DNA of 64,000 bases from assembly GCA_026929865.2 (NCBI GenBank), contig CM049396.1:38938501-39002500 (forward strand). The letters are read 5' to 3'. A model generated the notes under the pieces. The model had not been told where the DNA came from. It saw only the letters and a program-made list of their open reading frames with translations, and ran no database searches. Position 1 is the first letter of the stretch. Each line of letters opens with the position of its first letter. This stretch comes from Hyperoplus lanceolatus (lineage: Eukaryota > Chordata > Actinopteri > Uranoscopiformes > Ammodytidae). This document shows positions 57,955 to 64,000 of the stretch, piece after piece. The position numbers and the translations under genes were made by a program.

Positions 57955-57962
57955 TATAAAAA
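57955..57962 (+). promoter_or_regulatory. TATA box of the prokineticin gene
   Basis: TATAAAAA in the context GGGCTGGGTT-TATAAAAACTCC, about 130 bp before the start codon. It predicts transcription starting near 57985 and a 5' UTR of about 100 nt that contains a (CA)n tract. Confidence 0.6.
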
Positions 57963-58040
57963 CTCCAGCCAGCCTCTCAACACATGAGTTTTTAAAGCCA
58001 CTTGTCATCTGTATGCTCATGCGGCCAGGTCAGAACAGGC

Positions 58041-58074
58041 GCACACACACACACACACACAGCACACACACACA
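58041..58074 (+). repeat. (CA)n tract in the predicted 5' UTR
   Basis: ACACAC runs, interrupted once by AG, ending 10 nt before the prokineticin ATG. Confidence 0.9.
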
Positions 58075-58084
58075 GCTCTGCATC

Positions 58085-58159
58085 ATGAGGTCCATCCTGC
58101 TGCTCCTGCTCTTCCCACTGCTGCTGGTGTCTCACGGATCGTCGGCTGTCATAACGGGG
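58085..58159 (+). CDS. Prokineticin exon 1 (signal peptide plus AVITG)
   Basis: The ATG follows CTCTGCATC. The exon ends ACG-GGG before GTAAGTG, a strong donor. It encodes the signal peptide and the first five residues of the mature hormone, as in other vertebrate prokineticin genes. Confidence 0.93.
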
Positions 58160-59746
58160 GTAAGTGTTGGGCAAACAGGTGCATACCTTACATAAGGAAG
58201 CTCTCTGTAATTTCGGGAAGAAGCTGAATAGGCACTTGCTTTGGACTCTGCTATTTGCATAAAATAAAATGTTCCCTAATGCTATCTTTAGAGAAAACTC
58301 TGAATTTCTTTGGTGTTATGGAAAAATTGTGGAAATGGGTTGGATCATTTCTTTAACACTTCAAATGGAGGAAACTGGTATGAAAAAATATATCAAACTT
58401 AACAGTAAAAAAACAATATATAACTAATAAGTATATAAAGTAACACTAAAAGATCATTCTTATGTGTTTATATTCCATGCCTCATTATAACACTCATTCT
58501 TCATTCATAGTCCATCCTGTTGAAAAATTATTCTCCAAATACTAATGTTTGGTATTTGAACTTGAGTGTTTTAAAATGAAGAAAAGCTTGTTATATAAAT
58601 TAACCGTTAAGTATGATGTGGATTTTCTTTTCCTTTTTTGAAGGACTGACCGAAACAAGACCAAATATTTTTTTGAAATCTTTTTAACAGGAGTATACGC
58701 ACATCCAGCAAACGTGGATGCAGGTGGGTTGGATAAAACACTTGGAAGAAAAAAGGAGATCCCACACTTTAATCTCGCTCAGCATCACCATTTATAAAAT
58801 GACCAACGTTTCGGTCCAGCTTACCCTTTAAAAGTGTTTTCTTAAAAAACCATGCTGAGGAAGAGCAGAGTGCAGCATTGAAGTGAAATTGTTAAACAGA
58901 ATGTCAGGGATTTCACAACTTCATTCTGTAATTGGGCATTTGTTGGGTTTTAAAAGCAAGAATGGCTATACGATATAAAATGACTTGTACGTCCATCATG
59001 AATACATAACAATTCCATAACTACCCAGACTTATTTTTCATCGTCATCCATCATAAATTTCCATATCCAAGTCAGGATCTACAGAATTCCATCATCATAA
59101 ATCCTGTCCATAACCTGTGAGAAAATCACCCATCCCTGTCAAAACAAGCCGCTCACACTGTGCTGCTGATGTGAATGGAGAGAGGAGTGAGTCTCATCCA
59201 CGTCTGTCACATGAAATCACTTCTGATCCTCTTCACTGTGTTGGCCTTCATCTCATTTATGGTGAGAGCTGTCACTCACCCGGCTTCTCATACACACACG
59301 CAAAGCAATAAAAATCACCACGTATCCTAGCGTTGATGAATGATATGACTTAAGGTGTAATAACACAGCAATGAGAAAAAATACTGTTAAGGTAGCACCT
59401 GTTTGCACCACACATTTCTCACCTACCTGAAAGTGCAACACAAATAAACTTTGACTTGACTTACAAATTAAATAATCTGTGCATAATTGTGTTTAATTAC
59501 ATTACATAACACTGCATGTAAGCATGCACTAAATATTAACTGTGCATGGTTGCATATGTCACGCCAGTTACACCAGTGACAGCTGTTCAGAACAAGTACT
59601 AAACATGAAACTGAAAAGGTCTTCTTAGTTGATATTATTACTTTGTCAAGCTGTTATTATTTATTTGTTAGTACAACAGGATTTGAATGTTCGTAGAAGG
59701 TTTTTATGTAAAGCTAAGCAGTGGACTGTATGAGTCATTAATATGA

Positions 59747-59782
<36 letters not shown>

Positions 59783-60713
59783 GCCTGTGATAAGGACTCT
59801 GAGTGTGGTGCAGGGATGTGCTGTGCAGTGAGCTTGTGGATCCGCAGCCTGCGTATGTGCACACCCATGGGACAGTTAGGAGAAGACTGTCACCCTATGA
59901 GCCACAAGGTGAGATCATCTTCTGAGATAACAGAGTGTCAGGCATCATTGATTTAATCCATAGTTTGTATATAAAAGAGATCTGACCCCACACAGAGAAT
60001 CCACACAGCTGATGCTCACCAAATTCTATCTTAAAAAATAAATAAAATTCAGCGGAGAATGGTCTTTTAAATGGGTTTGGTGAGTGCTTGTCTGCTCAAT
60101 CCTGTAACCTGCTGCTACTTTAAAGGTATTATGAACACTGTTTCATGGTTTTTCCACATTATTGTGTATCCCCGGTGTGTTTAGAGACTCCCAAAGTATG
60201 AGAAAAAACTATTTTTCTCCACCTCCCCACCCTTTCTGAAAACCTGTGTTCAAAAACCCCCGTCAGATTTATTTCCCCCTCATGACATCATAAGAGGAGG
60301 AACCACGCCCCCTCATTACCAACCTTACTTATCACTACCTCCACCTGTGATAAGAACACTACACCCATGAAACAGTTTCTAGTAGAAACCCAAATTACAT
60401 GTTTGAACCTGAAATTTAGCGTAATATGGGACCTTTACCAATACGAAGGCCAATCTTGGGATTTTTAATTTTTTTCAGATTGCTGTCAAAGCACCTGTAG
60501 ATCATCCGTTGCCTACATCATTTGTGTCTGATGAAATGAAGGTCATACCAATGGTCTCTCTCTCTCTCTCTCTCTCTCTGCGTCTAGGTTCCTTTCTTTG
60601 GGAGAAGACTCCACCATACCTGTCCCTGTCTGCCCAACCTGTCGTGTATCACCATAGAGGAGGGGAGTTCCAAATGTCTCTCACCATACACGTATCCAAT
60701 CGACTACCTCTGA
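58085..60713 (+). CDS. Prokineticin precursor (PROK1-like), three exons, 108 aa
   Basis: Secreted AVIT-family peptide hormone that signals through prokineticin G-protein-coupled receptors; in vertebrates the family acts in gut motility, angiogenesis, neurogenesis and circadian control. Exons: 58085-58159 (25 codons), 59783-59908 (42 codons), 60588-60713 (41 codons plus TGA). All introns are phase 0 with GT-AG ends. Residues 1-20 form a signal peptide ([20 protein letters not shown]). The mature protein starts [14 protein letters not shown], the invariant N terminus needed for receptor activation, and has all ten family cysteines (six in exon 2, four in exon 3). The mature length, 88 aa, fits the family (81-86 in mammals). 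[12 protein letters not shown] and [17 protein letters not shown] favour PROK1 over PROK2, although CDKDS, AVS and TPMG are PROK2-like, so the paralogue call is an inference. Confidence 0.95.
58160..59782 (+). other. Prokineticin intron 1 (1623 bp)
   Basis: Starts GTAAGTG and ends TGCAG. Contains possible repeat debris (CGTTTCGGTCCAGC near 58810; AATAAACTTTGACTTGAC near 59440, like a LINE tail) but no frame of interest. Just before the acceptor lies a (GT)n run rather than a pyrimidine tract. Confidence 0.85.
59748..59779 (+). repeat. (GT)16 at the exon 2 splice acceptor
   Basis: The alternating GT run extends to within 3 nt of the acceptor AG (GTGTGTGCAG). It takes the place of the usual polypyrimidine tract. 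Confidence 0.95.
59783..59908 (+). CDS. Prokineticin exon 2 (first six cysteines)
   Basis: Starts GCCTGTGAT after CAG and ends CACAAG before GTGAGAT. It encodes [14 protein letters not shown] through HPMSHK, the first half of the cysteine-rich core. Confidence 0.95.
60124..60440. mobile_element. TTAA-type MITE in prokineticin intron 2
   Basis: The left end TTAAAGGTATTATGAACACTG and the right end GCGTAATATGGGACCTTTA are imperfect inverted repeats (TAAAGGT..., ATATTACGC). The right end matches a widespread fish MITE (TTAAAGGTCCCATATTACGC on the other strand). The right TTAA has drifted to TTAC. Sense-strand insertion within the intron leaves exons intact. Confidence 0.65.
60555..60580 (+). repeat. 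(TC)n at the exon 3 splice acceptor
   Basis: The run GTCTCTCTCTCTCTCTCTCT continues to CTGCGTCTAG at the acceptor and serves as the polypyrimidine tract. Confidence 0.95.
60588..60713 (+). CDS. Prokineticin exon 3 (last four cysteines and stop)
   Basis: Starts GTTCCTTTCTTTGGG after CGTCTAG. It encodes [18 protein letters not shown], then two more cysteines and the C-terminal tail [10 protein letters not shown], ending TGA at 60711-60713. Confidence 0.95.
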   Translation, partial: VPFFGRRLHHTCPCLPNLSCITIEEGSSKCLSPYTYPIDYL

Positions 60714-60828
60714 GCACAAACACACTCACAGTTGCATTATTTGTGACCTTCACTGGAACTGTCTGCCTTTCAAAGCCTGTTTTCCATTTTCAGTTTTTTA
60801 TTAATTTAATAAGTGTGTATTTATTTTG

Positions 60829-60834
60829 AATAAA
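60829..60834 (+). promoter_or_regulatory. Polyadenylation signal of the prokineticin gene
   Basis: AATAAA 116 nt after the stop codon, the first canonical signal downstream. It predicts a short 3' UTR. Confidence 0.7.
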
Positions 60835-61129
60835 GAGATATATTTAATAATGCATCATAATTGTATCAAATATTACAAGACTGTACTATATGCTGTGGTA
60901 TATATCTACCCAACAAACACAAGGAAAACTTTGCCATTTTTAACGTAAAACGTTACATCTGAAAATTGATGTTATGGACAGAAGCCCTCAACGAACATGG
61001 AATCATACATTTGATTTCCTCCGTTTCCCCGTGTTAACGAGTTCATTTGAGTTTTTAATCTCATGATTATGAAATGTTTTACTTGTGATCACAAGAAGAC
61101 AAAGCTTGTTTCCACTCATTACTTAGAAT

Positions 61130-61460
61130 TAGGGCTGTCAAAAATAGCGCATTAACGCAGGGTGATTCATTTCTGGAATTAATGCGTTAACGCATGTGCA
61201 GAATGATCCGCCCCGTACATACCACCAGCTCTGTACTACAGTCACTCTAACGTTGTGACTGACCCAGGATCAGTAGCTGCGCCCGGCCGAACATAGCAGC
61301 ATGCGAGCCCATGCCATGTTTTGAACTACCAACGGCCAAGTCTGTGTCGCGGGTGGCAGTTGCTGCAACAGGAGGAGAAATATTGTCCGCTCTGTTCAGA
61401 GCAATGAGGACACAAACGTCTGCAGTTTTCAGAGGTGTGTGTGATTAGACATCAACATAA
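61130..61460 (+). mobile_element. hAT-type element, left end only
   Basis: TAGGGCTGTCAAAAATAGCG followed by CATTAACGCA and AATGCGTTAACGCA is the start of a common fish hAT family (TAGGGCTGTCAAAA, GCGTTAACGC). No matching right end or 8-bp duplicate (CTTAGAAT) was found downstream, so it is cut by the next repeat or deleted. Confidence 0.6.
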
Positions 61461-61474
61461 CGTCAGCTTTCTGA

Positions 61475-62661
61475 GGCCTGTTTCAGGTAGCTGGTTTTGA
61501 GGCAACCCAGAGTTTGTTCGCTCTGAGTTAGTGGAAACTCTCGGTTTTCCGTTTCAGGAAGCAGGTTCAGCGCAACCGAGAGTCAGTTACTGCGGCAACA
61601 TACGCCGTGGGTCTAACCTGCTCGGGAGGTGATTTGACCTGGTGATTCAGACTGAAGAAAGAGTGTCACTGTCACACGAGTCCCTGTACAGTTTGAAGCA
61701 AAATCAATCCATAGAAATCTCCATCGGGATGTTTTTATCATATCCTGATGATTTTACGTTTGATCGATCATTTATCTGATCAGTAGCCTTGTTCTCAGCC
61801 CTCGTTCGTTCATATAGGCGGCCACTTATTTGTATTGCTTTTTAACGTCTGTGCCACTGAACAGATTTCTGTCAGGTGGATTAATGTAACGCTGCGGCTG
61901 CAGGCGATCGTTACTGTTCACTTGTGCGATCCCAAAGTCACAGACAAGCCTCGTTAAATAGCCTAATATGAATATCAAAATGTTATAATCATTTAAACTG
62001 TGATCACTTCAGGAAAATGGATCTGGTAATAAATCAATCAGGCTCTTCAATGGAAACTGTCACCTAATGTGTCTGACGTTAATGTCTTTCACTCCCCATT
62101 TAAAAGAAGTGACAGTCTGTTTACTGCACAGTATTAGGCTATAGCTTGCCAACATATTATACAGCTAATATAAAACAATGTCAGCAATGCTGTGCCGCGC
62201 CAGCTTAATACTTTACTGCTGATATGCGTAACTTTTTTAAATAGACTATTGCTTCTCATACGGAAGCAAAATTATTCTCTTGACAAAAAATGTTTGCCCC
62301 GTTTTTTTCTGAATTGCCGACATTATAAGATCAGAGTTATTAGTTACAATATCCCCGTTAATTCTTCTCCATACCATAAACCCATTGGTTAATTTTTCTA
62401 ACTCTAGTGGGAGGAGTGGAGAAGTTTTTTTTTCTTTTCTTTTTTGAGAAGTGGAGAAGTGGGACGATCAATCATTTGTTTCTTCTGTTTCCATGGTGAA
62501 TCATGTTATCAGCGATCCATTGACGATTGCTTTTATGCACACGCTCCACCCAGAGTGAACACGCTCAGAGTTGATTGACCCAACGCTGATCCACTGTTCT
62601 GAAACCGAAAACCCAGAGTTGCTCATCAATCCTGCGCTCTGAGTTGACCAACTCAGAGCGC
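61475..62661. mobile_element. Harbinger-like repeat, incomplete
   Basis: The left part AGGCCTGTTTCAGGTAGC, GGCAACCCAGAGTTTGTT, GCTCTGAGTT and a second TTTCAGGAAGCAGGTTC resemble the subterminal repeats of fish PIF/Harbinger MITEs. The right part (ACCCAGAGTTGCTCATC, GCGCTCTGAGTT) has related motifs in the other orientation. The exact right end and target duplication are not visible. A palindrome with 12-bp arms closes the region at 62634-62661. Confidence 0.4.
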
Positions 62662-62664
62662 AAA

Positions 62665-63152
62665 CTTTTGTTTTTGCAGTTTACAATGTCCAAAATTTCA
62701 GCATCGTCTACTGCCTTCAAGAACATAGAACTGGGATTTCTATCTACCAGTTTCTCCATCTTTTCACCAGTTGTCCCTGGATCCGGATTTTTTTTGCCAA
62801 ATCTGGCTCCACATTGACAAAGAATTCATTAAACTGTTAGCTGCTTCTTCCATGTTATAGTTCACTTTGTCCTTATCAATAAAGTATTGTGGATACTTGT
62901 CGGAAGCAGAGTTCTTTCTTATAATACTGTTTAAAAGATTCCATATTCCTTTGATATTGTTTTTATTATCCTCCAGAATTTTTTTATAATACTCTTTTTT
63001 ATTTGCCCTTATGATATGAGTTAGCTCATTTTTATATTTTTTATATTTATTTTCTGCTTCTGCAGTTTTCAATCTTATAAATTCTCTATAGAGTGTGTTT
63101 TTCTTTTTGCAGGCATTTTGTAATTCCTTTGTGATCCAGGGACAACTGGTGT
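62665..63152 (-). pseudogene. LINE fragment between endonuclease and reverse transcriptase
   Basis: The minus strand from 63152 reads CPWITKELQNACKKKNTLY, then KYKKYKNELTHIIRANKKEYY and GIWNLLNSIIRK. After a frame change it reads FNEFFVNV-like and DPGTTGEKMEKLVDRN sequence to about 62690. This is the linker seen in CR1/Jockey-type LINEs before the reverse transcriptase. Both flanks are other repeats, so only about 0.5 kb remains. Confidence 0.65.
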
Positions 63153-63154
63153 AA

Positions 63155-63460
63155 TTAAGTACGGGCCCTCAATGTATTGAGGGCCCGCAATTATTACTCT
63201 CCACCATACTTATTGGTGTGAATGCTGAAAGCATTCAGAGCTTTGATATTCACCGTATTTATTCTTATTATTGGTGTGAATGCTTTCAGCATTCACAGCA
63301 TTGATATTCTGCGTATTTATTATTATTATTGTTGTTGTGAATGCTGAAAGCATTCACAGCATTGTTATCCTACGTATTTAGTGTGAATGCTGAAAGCATT
63401 CACAGCTTTGATATTCACCGTATTTATTATTCCCTACTATTATCCCGCCCGCTTTTCAGG
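63155..63460 (+). repeat. Palindromic minisatellite (four hairpin units)
   Basis: Four units carry a near-perfect palindrome with arms GTGAATGCT/AGCATTCAC, at 63218-63238, 63276-63296, 63337-63357 and 63383-63403. Each is followed by AGC(T/A)TTGATATTC-type sequence and (TTATTA)n; spacing is 58, 61 and 46 bp. A separate palindrome, GGGCCCTCAA-TGTA-TTGAGGGCCC, lies at 63164-63187. The second unit has its central bases inverted. Confidence 0.88.
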
Positions 63461-64000
63461 TCCGGCCATATCTTCAACATGCTTCATTCCACAAACTTCC
63501 TTCAACTATCCTCATATTCAGCCCATTTTTCACATTATTGCTTTCATTCAAAATTTTCAAAATTCATAACTTCACAATTAATAAGCAATTAAACCAAAAT
63601 TTAAACCAAAACCTAGAAACTCCATTCTTACGTCTAAATGTTCAGCTCATTCCAGACAACAATAACTCATGAACAGTTTTTTCAGAAAGTCCATAACTTC
63701 AAATAAAATCAACTTTTTATGAAATTAATATTTCATGCAAAATTATGATTCCTCCTACTCGTTCATACTTCATCGTAGAAACTCGATTCAAAGTGTCCCA
63801 TGTTCGTCTTGCACAGGAGCACATTTCCATGATTCACAATTTTTTCATAAATTCATAACTTCAGAGATATTTAAAGGTTTATTACACCAAAAATCCCTAT
63901 TGAGAATGCATTACAGGAACCCCTGCATTTTGGCAAAGTGCACAACAAGGAACTTTTTTCCATTGTTCGCCAAATGGGCACACACCTGTTTGGTGGCGTA
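63461..64000. other. Continuation of a dispersed repeat, no gene
   Basis: CCCGCCCGCTTTTCAGGTCC and CTTCATTCCACAAACTTCC usually follow the hairpin units in fish repeats of this type (from recall). The rest, to the window end, holds no recognisable gene. Confidence 0.45.

Noticed and set aside
63218..63403. CRISPR-like look of regularly spaced palindromes
   Set aside because: Spacers are AT-rich repeats rather than unique sequence, spacing is irregular, and the context is a eukaryotic repeat.

Overview
The window is vertebrate, almost certainly teleost fish, nuclear DNA. It carries one clear host gene, a three-exon prokineticin gene at 58.0-60.8 kb (plus strand). Nearly all the rest that can be named is transposable-element (TE) sequence of the kinds that dominate fish genomes: BEL/Pao and Gypsy LTR retrotransposons, L2/CR1-type and Rex3/RTE-type LINEs, tRNA-derived SINEs, Tc1 elements, many non-autonomous hAT elements with readable 8-bp target-site duplications (TSDs), TTAA- and TA-target MITEs, and tandem repeats. 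The fish assignment is inferred from the TE repertoire and the gene; the species cannot be read from the sequence.

Layout. 0-6.4 kb: a tandem duplication carrying a hAT MITE, then a 2.55-kb hAT element that itself carries a nested 0.88-kb inverted-repeat element. 6.4-12.6 kb: a short Gypsy gag fragment (plus), then a decayed Gypsy element (minus; 3' LTR, integrase, RNase H) holding five later insertions. 12.8-14.9 kb: a composite tandem-repeat region. 14.9-17.2 kb: the 5' half of an L2-type LINE (minus) split by a SINE. 17.4-28.9 kb: a plus-strand CR1/L2-type LINE whose stop codon is the insertion site of a 7.1-kb BEL/Pao element with near-identical LTRs. 29-34.3 kb: LINE debris, including an L2-type LINE (minus) split by a broken Tc1 element. 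34.6-49.7 kb: Gypsy gag/protease fossils split by MITEs and hAT elements, another L2-type LINE, and a Tc1 element with a full-length transposase frame. That Tc1 carries a MITE in its stop codon and has a hAT element directly against its end. 49.7-57.9 kb: mostly unrecognised sequence with a few MITEs, a SINE and a (TA)56 microsatellite. 58-60.8 kb: prokineticin. 61-64 kb: hAT- and Harbinger-like debris, a LINE fragment and a palindromic minisatellite.

How the parts relate. Apart from prokineticin there is no multi-gene system here. The clearest biological content is the insertion history. At many sites the TSD and the interrupted reading frame can both be read, so relative ages can be ordered: Gypsy and LINE fossils are oldest, Tc1 and hAT elements landed in them, and the BEL element (LTRs differing at 7 of 620 positions by eye) is among the youngest. 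No coding TE in the window looks intact. The Tc1 transposase is full length but has lost its catalytic glutamate, and the BEL polyprotein has four lesions.
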